From CBDDKZ01 sp965230415 (GTDB lineage Bacteria; Bacteroidota; Bacteroidia; Cytophagales; JAAEPT01): DNA of 64,000 nucleotides. The DNA lies in assembly GCA_965230415.1 (NCBI GenBank), contig CBDDKZ010000005.1, positions 4,526,001-4,590,000 on the forward strand. Direction: 5' to 3'. This document shows, one piece after another, positions 1 to 8,455 of this stretch (within the stretch, counting starts at the first letter, position 1; each line of letters starts with the position of its first letter). A program made the position numbers and the translations under genes. The notes under the pieces are model-generated. The model did not search any database and was not told where the DNA came from. It saw only the letters and a list, made by a program, of their open reading frames with translations.

Positions 1-1222
1 GCAGGTTAGGAGTGAAGCATAAATTCTTTAAATGGGGAATGTTATTAAAAAGTCCCCTTATAGCGAATATTTCACCATTGTCAGATGCATCAATGTGTTT
101 ATTAATACTTTTTTTGATGGCTTTTATTTGCTTTGAGGTGTATATTTGGCTAGCGAGGATATATCCTTTGTTATAAAGACGTTGAGGGTAATTTTTTAAG
201 GTTTTAGGATTGATTTCTGTTTCATAAAAGTCGATGCTGTTTTGTAAGCGTTCTTTGATAATGCTCCGGAGTTTTGAAGGTCCGAGCACCTTTATTCGGT
301 CGCCAAAAGAAAGCAGGTCACGTTCCAGTTCAAAATTATGTTGTACAGTGATTTGGAAGACGGTTCCTTCTTCTGACTCTTCAACAATAATCTGACTATG
401 ATGTAAAGGTTTCGTTGAAACATAAGGTGCGTTTTCAGGGGTTACCAAAAATCGGACGTCTATAGGGTTTTGACCTTCGTTTACCGTAACGCCTATTACA
501 TCTTTGAAGTAATTGGTAATACGGTTTTCGTCGAAGTTCATTAGTGGTTTTTCGATACTTTTAAGCTCGATAATACGATCCAATGCAAGCAAGAGCATTT
601 TTTGCTTTTTGGTATTTCCCAGAACAAACCACCTGTTGCGATGTTCCTTCAGCAGGAAGGGGTGGAAAGTGAGTGTGTTTTCCTTCCGGGCCTTGAATGA
701 TTGATAAGTGATTTCCAGGCATTTCTTCTGAAGAATTGCCTGATAGATCGGGTCAATAAAATCAAGGCCTTTAAGCGCTTCGTTCTTTTCAAGGTCAATA
801 ATACTTCGTGTGTTACTTTTCGTGCTCTGGACTTTATCCTCCAGACGCTGAATCATACCACTCAAATCTTTGAAATGATTGAAACCTTTGAATTGCCTGA
901 GAATGTCCACGACTTCTGTCAATTTACCCAGGTCCTGATCGGTTAACGGGATGTTTGTAATGGAATAATCAGGGTCGTCGTAAGTGTAATATTTGCGATC
1001 CACAACGATGATAGGGGCGTTGTATCCCAGCTTTTCACTACGCATTGTTTGAATATCCAGTTGAATAGTTCGTTTGCTTACACCATCTTCAATACCCTCA
1101 AACTCATACAAAGCATCAGAACAAGCGTCGATTAAATCGTCTAGCGTCCATTTTCTATAGCGGTTTCTCAAACAATTATCTATAGTTTTGTAGCGAATGA
1201 GTGCATTGCGATTGACAGGCAT
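1..1222 (-). CDS. WYL-domain transcriptional regulator reading into a PhyH-like domain (3' end outside window)
   Basis: Found by translating the minus strand from the ATG at 1220-1222; the frame stays open to position 1, so the C-terminus is missing (about 407 codons visible). The first ~90 residues look like the helix-turn-helix part of WYL regulators (RYKTIDNCLRNRYRKWTLDD, then SKRTIQLDIQTMR). A WYL domain follows (NRWFVLGNTKKQKMLLLALD, positions about 570-640) and a WCX-like tail ending near KLRSIIKERLQNSIDFYE (about 215-275). WYL regulators normally end there. Here the frame continues through LYNKGYILASQIYTSKQIK and EIFAIRGLFNNIPHLKNL, which resembles the N-terminus of bacterial phytanoyl-CoA dioxygenases. 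It is transcribed away from rtcB and probably controls it. The regulator call is firm; the fusion call is from memory of the family and needs sequence beyond the window. Confidence 0.8.
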   Translation of the reverse strand, partial: MPVNRNALIRYKTIDNCLRNRYRKWTLDDLIDACSDALYEFEGIEDGVSKRTIQLDIQTMRSEKLGYNAPIIVVDRKYYTYDDPDYSITNIPLTDQDLGKLTEVVDILRQFKGFNHFKDLSGMIQRLEDKVQSTKSNTRSIIDLEKNEALKGLDFIDPIYQAILQKKCLEITYQSFKARKENTLTFHPFLLKEHRNRWFVLGNTKKQKMLLLALDRIIELKSIEKPLMNFDENRITNYFKDVIGVTVNEGQNPIDVRFLVTPENAPYVSTKPLHHSQIIVEESEEGTVFQITVQHNFELERDLLSFGDRIKVLGPSKLRSIIKERLQNSIDFYETEINPKTLKNYPQRLYNKGYILASQIYTSKQIKAIKKSINKHIDASDNGEIFAIRGLFNNIPHLKNLCFTPNL

Positions 1223-1229
1223 TTAATTT

Positions 1230-1292
1230 TTGCGTAGGTTAAACTACAGCAAATAAATTTAATTATTTGAGCTACGCAAGTAGTTTGCGCAA
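1230..1292. promoter_or_regulatory. Repeated inverted sites in the divergent WYL/rtcB promoter region
   Basis: The 111-bp gap between the two start codons holds TTGCGTAG at 1230-1237 and its exact inverse CTACGCAA at 1272-1279, spaced 34 bp. Within these, GTAG/CTAC pairs recur (1234-1247 and 1272-1283), and an 8-bp palindrome TTGCGCAA lies at 1285-1292. This arrangement fits operator sites for the neighbouring WYL regulator. The symmetry is seen directly; binding is inferred. Confidence 0.45.
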
Positions 1293-1333
1293 TAATCCAT
1301 TTGTTTTGTACTGTAATTAAAAACTATAGTAAG

Positions 1334-2743
1334 ATGGAAACACAAATTACAAGTGAGGTATTAAAAGAGATCGGGTTTCCGGAAAACAGAGCTTTTGGCA
1401 TAGCGCTGGAACTTGCTGCTGAGTTAAATATGCAGAAAAAGGAATACCTGGAAGTCTTAACAAAACTACTGGAATCTCCTCAGGAGTTTACGGAGCATCA
1501 AGATTTTGGTAATTTGGCTCAGTCATTAATGGATGCCACAATTTCAGCTACTATTGATTTAAGAAGTGATGCGCTGGAATACAGTATTTATGGTAAAGAG
1601 GGGATAGCTGATGGAGCCTTAAAGCAAATGGAAACGGCTATGAAATTACCTGTCGCTACAGGTGGGGCACTGATGCCAGATGCTCATCAGGGTTACGGAT
1701 TACCAATTGGGGGCGTACTTTCCACAAGTAACAGTGTTATTCCTTATGCTGTAGGTGTAGATATTGGCTGTAGAATGTGTATGTCCATTTATGACATTCC
1801 ATCCGCTCAGTTAGAAACAAATAAAGAGAGCTATAAAAAGTTGTTGATGAACAACTCTCAATTTGGAAGAGCTACTTTCAAACATCCTAAAGATCACCCT
1901 GTGCTAGCAGATAAGCTATTCGATGAACTACCATTATTGAGTGCTTTACATCACCGTGCCTTTAAGCAAATAGGAACATCGGGTGGAGGTAATCACTTTG
2001 TAGAATTTGGTGAAGTCGAAATTGTAGATCCCGATAATGAGTATGGAATACCGCTTGGCAAATACCTGGCTTTATTGTCTCATTCAGGGTCACGTGGACT
2101 AGGTGCAAGCATAGCGAAACACTATACAAAACTGGCGAGGGAGCTTTGTAAATTGCCACAAGAGGCAAAGCACCTGGCGTGGCTTGATCTTGAAACCACC
2201 GAAGGGCAGGAATATTGGTTGGCTATGAACCTGGCAGGAGCTTATGCATCGGCATGTCATGAACAGATACATAACAGAATGGCAATAGGTTTACGTACCC
2301 GACCATGGGCAATAATAGAGAATCATCACAATTTTGCCTGGGAAGAAAAAGATGTGCAGGGAAATGCCTACATCGTGCATAGAAAAGGAGCTACGCCGGC
2401 TTCTGAAGGTGTTTTAGGCATTGTTCCGGGGTCTATGGCCGCGCCGGGATTTATCGTAAGAGGTAAAGGGAATGCAGCGTCTTTAAATTCCGCTTCTCAC
2501 GGTGCCGGACGACAAATGTCTCGTACACAGGCCAAAAAGTCCTTAAACTCATCTTATGTGGCGCAATACCTGGAAGATCATGGTATTGAGCTTATAGGAG
2601 CCGGTCTTGATGAGGCCCCACAAGCTTATAAAGATATTAAGCAGGTGATGGCGGCTCAGCGCGATCTGGTAGAGGTGGTAGGAACATTCTTGCCCAAAAT
2701 TGTGCGTATGTGTGGAGATGAGCGTTTTAAAGAAGTTGATTAG
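1334..2743 (+). CDS. rtcB: RtcB family RNA-splicing ligase
   Basis: Joins RNA 2',3'-cyclic phosphate or 3'-phosphate ends to 5'-OH ends using GTP and Mn2+. The family motifs are present in order: DAHQGYG (about residue 116), the metal-ligand block VGVDIGCRM (Cys 146), GGGNHF (about 215), HSGSRGLG (about 250), HRKGATPA, and SHGAGRQMSR with the histidine that is guanylylated (His 389). At 469 residues it is longer than E. coli RtcB (408), mainly through a ~60-residue N-terminal helical segment seen in the longer bacterial branch. I place the start at the ATG at 1334; an upstream in-frame TTG/ATG stretch adds 11 unconvincing residues. No rtcA or archease gene is adjacent. The divergent WYL gene suggests stress-controlled expression. 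A GC-rich hairpin follows the stop. Confidence 0.95.
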   Translation: METQITSEVLKEIGFPENRAFGIALELAAELNMQKKEYLEVLTKLLESPQEFTEHQDFGNLAQSLMDATISATIDLRSDALEYSIYGKEGIADGALKQMETAMKLPVATGGALMPDAHQGYGLPIGGVLSTSNSVIPYAVGVDIGCRMCMSIYDIPSAQLETNKESYKKLLMNNSQFGRATFKHPKDHPVLADKLFDELPLLSALHHRAFKQIGTSGGGNHFVEFGEVEIVDPDNEYGIPLGKYLALLSHSGSRGLGASIAKHYTKLARELCKLPQEAKHLAWLDLETTEGQEYWLAMNLAGAYASACHEQIHNRMAIGLRTRPWAIIENHHNFAWEEKDVQGNAYIVHRKGATPASEGVLGIVPGSMAAPGFIVRGKGNAASLNSASHGAGRQMSRTQAKKSLNSSYVAQYLEDHGIELIGAGLDEAPQAYKDIKQVMAAQRDLVEVVGTFLPKIVRMCGDERFKEVD

Positions 2744-2747
2744 AAGA

Positions 2748-2770
2748 GGCTGCCTTTGGCAGCCCTTTTC
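2748..2770 (+). terminator. Rho-independent terminator after rtcB
   Basis: GGCTGCC at 2748-2754 pairs perfectly with GGCAGCC at 2758-2764 around a TTT loop, followed by CTTTTCTTTG. It lies 5 bp past the rtcB stop, in the convergent gap with the next gene. Confidence 0.8.
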
Positions 2771-2775
2771 TTTGA

Positions 2776-4281
2776 TCAGTGTTTTACAACTCGATAGTAG
2801 CCTGTTTGTTCACGACGCACTAATTGAATAATGTAAATGCCTTTTTGTAAGTCTTCCAGTATTAGTTCTTCACCAGGTTCGTAAACGGTCTTTACGAGGA
2901 TTCCCTTGATGTCCACTATTTTTAAAGTTACTGGCTCAAATTCCATGGACTCGTCAATTATTTTAAGCGAATTGGTGAAAGGATTAGGGTATATAGATAG
3001 GCCTGTCAATTGCATGTCCCCGATACCGGTATTACTAGTGTCTATGGGACATTCAATTATAAATTCAATACGCTCTGTTGCTCCGCAAGAATCGTAAACT
3101 GTAAGTTCATAATTGCCAGCTGTCAATGAATCAAAAATACCAATGTCTGAAGTATCACTTTCGTTGAGTACATACTTAATCGGTTCGGTTCCCAATGCGG
3201 TGATTTCAAATAGGCCATCTGCATTGACACAATTACTTGCATCTGTCAAAGTCGTATCGTCGATATTCAATTCATTGATTTGAGTTAAGGATACATTCAC
3301 TGTATCCTCACAATTGTAAGCATCAATAATTTTAACAGTGTATGTTCCAGCAAGCAGGTTGCCAAAATAACCCGTTTGCTGGAATCTAATAGGGTTTATG
3401 CTGTAGTTAATAGGAGGGGTGCCGCCCTGGGTACTTACCTCTATGGAACCTGTGCTGCCACAACTGGGGTTGATGTTGCTTACATCAGAAATAACAGGAG
3501 CGGGAAAATGTTCAATAGTCAATTCATTTGTAATAGCACATCCCAAACTATCTTTGATACGATAAGTGTAGGTGCCAGCTATCAAGCTGTCAAAGGTATT
3601 ATTTGGCTGGTATGGCCCATCATTAAGGCGGTATTCGTAAGGAGGGAATCCGTCATAGGTATTGAGTGTAATAATGCCATTGCTGTCTCCGCAAGTTTGG
3701 TTTCTAAAGGCAGCAATTTCGCGAAGCATATCGATCTTCTTCAAATCAATGGTATCTATTAGTTCACATTGAGAGGTGTCGCGTACGGCAATTGCATAGT
3801 TACCTGCTCCCAGTCCTGAAAAATGATTGTTGGTACTAAAAGATGAATTGTCGAAACTATATTCATAAGTACCTCTTCCTCCTGTAACAATTAATTCAAC
3901 AGAACCATTATCTTGTTGGCAATTTGGGGGCGTTATGTTTAAATCCAGGCTGAGTTGCGAAGTCCAGTTAAATTCTATATTGTTAGAGGTATCGGTAAGA
4001 GCTACTGCTCTCAGTTTGAAAAGTGTTACAGAGTCAAATGTTATGAGCCAGGTTGAGTCTCCCCTTAGCGTAATATCGAGTGGTGACCAGTTACCATCTG
4101 GTAAGTTTGCATACTCTATCGAATAGTCTGTGTTAGTGGGTGAATGTAAACGAATAACCAAGCTGTCACTTCCACAACTTATGTCCGTTTGTACTTCTAT
4201 AGTCGATTGTTGTGCAAAACATTGAAATGTGATGCCTGCTAACAAAATGAAAAATAATAATTGCCTGAATGTGCTCATCAT
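2776..4281 (-). CDS. Secreted SprB-repeat protein with T9SS type A sorting domain
   Basis: 501 residues. A signal peptide (hydrophobic FRQLLFFILLAGITFQCFA) is followed by an Ig-like segment and then four SprB-like repeats of about 75 residues. Each repeat begins with a Cys-containing N-x-x-C-type start, a GG-x-PP-x-x-Y core (for example GGTPPINYSI) and a GLxAGxY-x-x-x-x-x-D turn (LLAGTYTVKIIDAYNCED). The C-terminus (SIYPNPFTN to the final basic segment) is a typical T9SS type A sorting domain, so the protein should cross the outer membrane and be displayed or released. SprB-repeat proteins include the gliding adhesin SprB, but this one is far smaller, so an adhesin role is only a guess. It stands alone and converges on rtcB. 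Confidence 0.85.
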   Translation of the reverse strand: MMSTFRQLLFFILLAGITFQCFAQQSTIEVQTDISCGSDSLVIRLHSPTNTDYSIEYANLPDGNWSPLDITLRGDSTWLITFDSVTLFKLRAVALTDTSNNIEFNWTSQLSLDLNITPPNCQQDNGSVELIVTGGRGTYEYSFDNSSFSTNNHFSGLGAGNYAIAVRDTSQCELIDTIDLKKIDMLREIAAFRNQTCGDSNGIITLNTYDGFPPYEYRLNDGPYQPNNTFDSLIAGTYTYRIKDSLGCAITNELTIEHFPAPVISDVSNINPSCGSTGSIEVSTQGGTPPINYSINPIRFQQTGYFGNLLAGTYTVKIIDAYNCEDTVNVSLTQINELNIDDTTLTDASNCVNADGLFEITALGTEPIKYVLNESDTSDIGIFDSLTAGNYELTVYDSCGATERIEFIIECPIDTSNTGIGDMQLTGLSIYPNPFTNSLKIIDESMEFEPVTLKIVDIKGILVKTVYEPGEELILEDLQKGIYIIQLVRREQTGYYRVVKH

Positions 4282-4475
4282 GATTGCTAATTATAATTCA
4301 ATAATACGATAGTTTTTTGTGAAAAGATCTTTTCGATTAATTATTCCGGAGAATTGTCTCTGTTGAAAGGGTGAACAATAGCACTCAATTCTCATTTTTT
4401 ATTGTTAATTGTTGGTGTGCAAATGAATCATTTTATGCGAGAACAGCGTATTGCTCATTATTAATTCCAGACGAC

Positions 4476-5153
4476 ATGAAGATACCAATAGTAATATCAA
4501 TCTTAAGTACGTTTTGTTTTTTTAGTGTATTGAACGGAAGCGAGCAAAGTAGTAATTCCTGTCAGAACAGGTTAAATAAGGGAGAAAGTCCACGAAAAAT
4601 TATGAGATCAGGGGTTCCGATGGATTCTCTTTATGGCAAATTTTATCAGGGAGGTTACATATTTTATTTTTTTTCCAAAGATTCCAGTGGCATGGTAATG
4701 GGACCAAAGAATCTGCATTACGATTATGATACCAGTAATTATCGTATTTATTGGAGTTGCAGAGGGAAGTTTACAGGTGCAACAGGCAAAAAGATTGGAG
4801 ACGGACCTGTAAACACCAGAAAGATAGTTAATTCGAGTTGTACTTTATACGACCCTGATGAAAAGAGATGGATGAAATCTGCTGCTGAATTGTGTGTAGC
4901 CTATAAAGGTGGTGGGTATAACGATTGGTTTTTACCATCTCAGGGAGAGTTGCACCAGGCCTGCCTTAAACTTTCTCAATCGGGATTATACAATTTCGAT
5001 GATAAAACATATTGGTCATCAACAGAAGTGGATACCCTTTTTGCATATGTTGAACATTTCAGACTCGGGCCACAGGAACATCCATTATTTGGTCAGAGTG
5101 GTTACCGTAAGTTTTACGATGATTATGTACGGCCTGTAAGAGTGTTTAAGTAA
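4476..5153 (+). CDS. DUF1566 (Lcl C-terminal domain) secreted protein
   Basis: The ATG at 4476 gives a protein with a hydrophobic N-terminal signal (MKIPIVISILSTFCFF) and about 225 residues in all; the longer frame from 4371 adds 35 residues that hide the signal peptide. The C-terminal half matches the Lcl/DUF1566 pattern: an ELC-x-x-Y segment followed by GGGYNDWFLPSQGEL, then TYWSSTE, and the closing VRPVRVF. This domain occurs in surface proteins, including Legionella collagen-like proteins, and in many Bacteroidota exported proteins, often with a sugar- or matrix-binding role. Here there is no collagen repeat or sorting domain. Specific function unknown. Confidence 0.75.
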   Translation: MKIPIVISILSTFCFFSVLNGSEQSSNSCQNRLNKGESPRKIMRSGVPMDSLYGKFYQGGYIFYFFSKDSSGMVMGPKNLHYDYDTSNYRIYWSCRGKFTGATGKKIGDGPVNTRKIVNSSCTLYDPDEKRWMKSAAELCVAYKGGGYNDWFLPSQGELHQACLKLSQSGLYNFDDKTYWSSTEVDTLFAYVEHFRLGPQEHPLFGQSGYRKFYDDYVRPVRVFK

Positions 5154-5315
5154 ATGTCCTGTAAGACTTGATGGCCTTAGGCAGTTGCTATTCCCAGATC
5201 TTAGCACCTATGGTGTTTTATAGTTCGAGGCTTGTTTTTTCATCAAGGTTTGAAGTACGTTGAATTCTGCTCTGAGTGTTTAGCAGCAAAACAAGTTTTT
5301 TTGTATAATAGGGTC

Positions 5316-6002
5316 ATGCGCCACAACTTAGAAATACAAAACTACGTCAATCACAAAAATAAAGAGTTGTGGGACTTGCTGAGCAGACATTATCGTTTCG
5401 AATTGTATTATGATTCAAAGGAAAGTACCTGGTTGGTACATATTAAAAATGACGTAGTATCCATCATTTCTAATGAGACCAAAGTGAACCGTGCATTATT
5501 TTCGCACGAGTTGCTTCATGTCTACATGGACTATTTGAATTTTCCTGCAACTAACAAGCTGAAACAGGAGCTAAAAGGGAATTTAAGCTTTTCTTTATTA
5601 GCCAATAACTATTTCCTGTCTCAGGTTCACAATTATCTGGCACATGTAAAAATGTATCCTGAATTTATTAAAATGGGATACAAACCTCATGAGTTTCTGT
5701 CTACTGTTCCTTTTTTCAAATGGAAACAACGATGGAAAATGAAACAAAGTAGTTTAAAAGAAATGAGTACTTTAAGAGATTATGTGGGCATTAGTTTATC
5801 TTTTCTTTGCTTTGAACCGGAGTTGCACAAGGTGCGAACAAAAAGGAATCAACAGAACTTATGTGGAATCGCTCCTGTTTTATTCGATATACTGTCTGAT
5901 TTTATAAGCGAATGGCGCCTGTCCGGTATAGATCAACTGTTAGGCGTGTGGCATCACTTCGATAAGCAATTAGACGAGTATTTAACCGGAATGAAGCGAT
6001 GA
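5316..6002 (+). CDS. Unknown protein with HELLH zinc-peptidase-like motif
   Basis: 228 residues from the ATG at 5316; the frame is open from 5232 but the first 28 residues look non-coding. I do not recognise a family. The visible feature is ALFSHELLHVYMDYL (His 64, Glu 65, His 68), an HExxH-type zinc-binding helix preceded by a strand-like segment (VSIISNETKVNRA), as in minimal gluzincins or metzincins. A later HNYLAHVKMYPEF stretch could give a third ligand. There is no signal peptide and no membrane segment, so it should be cytoplasmic. It may be a small metallopeptidase or a degenerate relative; the motif is the only evidence. It converges on the thioredoxin gene. Confidence 0.6.
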   Translation: MRHNLEIQNYVNHKNKELWDLLSRHYRFELYYDSKESTWLVHIKNDVVSIISNETKVNRALFSHELLHVYMDYLNFPATNKLKQELKGNLSFSLLANNYFLSQVHNYLAHVKMYPEFIKMGYKPHEFLSTVPFFKWKQRWKMKQSSLKEMSTLRDYVGISLSFLCFEPELHKVRTKRNQQNLCGIAPVLFDILSDFISEWRLSGIDQLLGVWHHFDKQLDEYLTGMKR

Positions 6003-6054
6003 GAATACCTTACGTATAGCAGTTATTCATATTTCTGATAATACCTGGCTTTCA

Positions 6055-6645
6055 TTATTTTGAGAAGCCTTTTTTATAGGCATCGTACGTAGTTGTCTTA
6101 TAAGCCTCTTCTTTGATGAAGTTAAGATCTACCAGTAGATCATTGCTTGGGCGATAGCCTTTCACAACAGTGATTAATTTCTTGTTAGTTCCCAGATAAA
6201 CAATTGACGGGAAACTCATTTTACCATTCAGTAAAGAGGCAGCGAAGGTGTTGTACTTGCCTTGAGAATTATAGGTTTGCCCATCGAAATTGATTTCTTC
6301 TTTACTTTCGGCATTAAATCTAATAGCGTAATAGTCCTTGTTTATGATCGAAATTACCTTTGGGTCCTGAAAGCTGGTTTTTTCCATTTTGTGGCACCAA
6401 CCACACCAATCGGTATATACATCAATAAATACCTTTTTTGGTGTTTTCGCCATTAATTCTTCGGCACGTTCAGGACTCACCCAAACAATTGCATCGTTTG
6501 TTTCTTCTATCTCAACAATACTTTTACGATCATTTGCTACCATATCCACTTGCACTTCCTGCTCTTCATAACGGTTGCTTAGAAACAACAACAGAGAAAA
6601 AGTACCGGCTAAAACGAATGCAATGGAGCTTATTTTCTTTTTCAT
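6055..6645 (-). CDS. Periplasmic thioredoxin-fold protein with WCGWC active site
   Basis: 196 residues: an N-terminal signal anchor (residues 5-23), a ~45-residue linker, then a thioredoxin fold. The active site DVYTDWCGWCHKME (Cys 81 and Cys 84) and the following SFQDPKVISIINKDYY match the Thioredoxin_7/DUF255-like subgroup, in which the strand after the active site carries a conserved Asp-Pro pair. A cis-proline-like FPSIVYLG lies near residue 143. It most likely reduces or relays disulfides in the periplasm. It is a single gene with no cytochrome c maturation partner next to it. Confidence 0.85.
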   Translation of the reverse strand: MKKKISSIAFVLAGTFSLLLFLSNRYEEQEVQVDMVANDRKSIVEIEETNDAIVWVSPERAEELMAKTPKKVFIDVYTDWCGWCHKMEKTSFQDPKVISIINKDYYAIRFNAESKEEINFDGQTYNSQGKYNTFAASLLNGKMSFPSIVYLGTNKKLITVVKGYRPSNDLLVDLNFIKEEAYKTTTYDAYKKGFSK

Positions 6646-6756
6646 GAGTAATGAATTTTCACCTTACAAAGCTAATGATTAATACCGCTTGTCAATAGCT
6701 AAACCATGAATATTGTATTGAAGTTCATCTTCGATGTCATTTAAACGTCAGATGTG

Positions 6757-7786
6757 TTAATTTAATTTTGCATACTTAACGCTTGCGGTTAATACTTCGT
6801 GATTATCAAAGAAACGTAAAAGGTAAAGGCCCTTGGGTAAGTCGGGTAGGTTCAGGTGCGTTTTGCTTTGTGTGATGAATTGGGCTACCTTTTTTCCATT
6901 ATAGTCATATACTGTCATGCTGTTTGAACCGCGCATTTGACTGATGTTTATGGTTGAACCTCCGGGATTGGGGAATAGATGTGCACTCGATTTGTCGAAT
7001 TCGTTTTGAGTAGCACTAATAACTGAAAACCCTTCTTTTATCCAGCTATTAATTGCCGCAGCAGTATACGCGGTGTTCCAGTTTATATAGGACATTTTGC
7101 GAAGCTCTTCGAAAAATGAATCTCTACTGTCCAATTGTAATACCTCCTGAATATAACGAACGATCCAGGTCCCGACCCGGGTCATAATACCCATATGCTT
7201 CCTGGTTCAGCATTAGTGCTGAACCATATTGGTATTGTGTGACCCACTGTTCATAATCAACCGCTCCGGCTTCTAATCGGAACAAAGAACCTTCGACGTC
7301 ATCTCCATAAAAAGTGTTGTTAGACATAAAAGTTACTTCGTCGTTACGGTCCGTGTTTACAAGTAGGCCAACTTCCGAATCAGATAATGTGAGTTGATTG
7401 GAGTTTACGGTTAAATTGACATTCTCCGTTTCGTCGAACTGAAAATAGCGGGTGTCCTGTAAGTTGTACAGTACATTATTGGATATATCAACAGCTTTGT
7501 TTTCTCCCTGGATACCAATACCAATTCCATTGGTTATATTATCAGAATTTTGGTGGACGATGTAATTATTCGTGAAACTTCCGTTATCCCAGTCATTGAT
7601 TGTAACATTCCACCCCAATGTACGATTCGTTTGTTGCAAAAGCCCGGAATGACAGAGTACGTTATTTTCAATGCTTACATTTTGAAATCGATATGGTGGC
7701 GCACTTGTCTACCCGTCAGGGGTTTGCGACTTAGAATGGCAGTAAATAGCCATAACTAAGAGTAATAGAGCTGTTGAAATTTTCAT
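6757..7786 (-). pseudogene. Decayed T9SS-secreted parallel beta-helix protein
   Basis: Three pieces of one gene lie in order. From the ATG at 7784-7786 a signal peptide (MKISTALLLLVMAIYCHSKS) runs into an in-frame TAG at 7709-7711. The same frame then continues to 7124 with beta-helix-like text rich in Asn/Asp turns (NNYIVHQNSDN, NNVLYNLQDTRY, NNTFYGDD). Close to 7124-7190 the frame shifts, and the second frame carries SRDSFFEELRKMSYINWNT, YTAAAINSWIKEGF and a T9SS type A sorting domain (SAHLFPNPGGSTINISQM to the end at 6757). Intact relatives carry many more helix rungs between signal and tail, so an internal deletion is likely too. A nonsense codon, a frameshift and the shortened body together indicate a dead gene, unless the assembly is wrong at two places. 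Confidence 0.75.
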
Positions 7787-7938
7787 AAGTCATGTTTTAA
7801 TACGTTGTATTCAAAATAATGAAATACTGTGTTTTATCAAATTTATATTTAATAAGTAAAATGCTGTTTCATTTTAATTTTAGCTTGATTAATTTCACAT
7901 ATGTACGAGCATAGATAACCAAAAAACTACTAAAATAA

Positions 7939-8403
7939 ATGAAATACAATGTTGACAGCGTGGAGGCTTATGTTGAAGCCGTTCCCGAAAAATTTAAAGC
8001 GTCTTTTGATAAGCTTAGAGGTATCATTAAACAAAACATTCCGGAAGGGTTCAAAGAAGAATTGAATTATGGCATGTTAGGCTATGTTGTTCCTTTAAGT
8101 AGGTACCCACAAGGCTACCACTGCGATACTACATTACCACTTCCTTTTGCCAACCTGGCTGCGCAGAAAAACTTTATTGGAGTGTACCATATGGGCATTT
8201 ACTCAGACCCAGAGTTATTACAGTGGTTTCAGTCATCTTATTCGGAAATTTGTAAGTATAAATTAGATATGGGCAAGAGCTGTATCAGGCTCAAACGGAT
8301 GGATGATATCCCTTATGAGTTGATTGCCGAACTGTTTCAGAAAATTACGGTTGATGAATGGATCGACATCTATGAAGAAGCTCAGAACAGACGGAAAAGC
8401 TAA
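7939..8403 (+). CDS. DUF1801 (YdhG-like) family protein
   Basis: 154 residues, cytoplasmic. The opening SVEAYVEAVPEKFKASFDKL, the central EELNYGMLGYVVP and the NFIGVYHMGIY strand are the signature of the DUF1801/YdhG family, small alpha-beta proteins of unknown biochemical role that resemble the frataxin-like and iron-binding YdhG group. The gene is monocistronic, with about 150 bp of AT-rich upstream DNA shared with the dead gene on its left, and it converges on the 8456-10081 gene. Length fits the family. Confidence 0.8.
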   Translation: MKYNVDSVEAYVEAVPEKFKASFDKLRGIIKQNIPEGFKEELNYGMLGYVVPLSRYPQGYHCDTTLPLPFANLAAQKNFIGVYHMGIYSDPELLQWFQSSYSEICKYKLDMGKSCIRLKRMDDIPYELIAELFQKITVDEWIDIYEEAQNRRKS

Positions 8404-8455
8404 AACCTGTTTGCTTTACCTTTTAGTTTAAGGAGGTTAGTGTTATAATAAAAGG

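Noticed and set aside
3376..3762. 128-codon plus-strand ORF inside the SprB-repeat gene
   Set aside because: It is the antisense of a well-supported secreted protein gene and has no family features.
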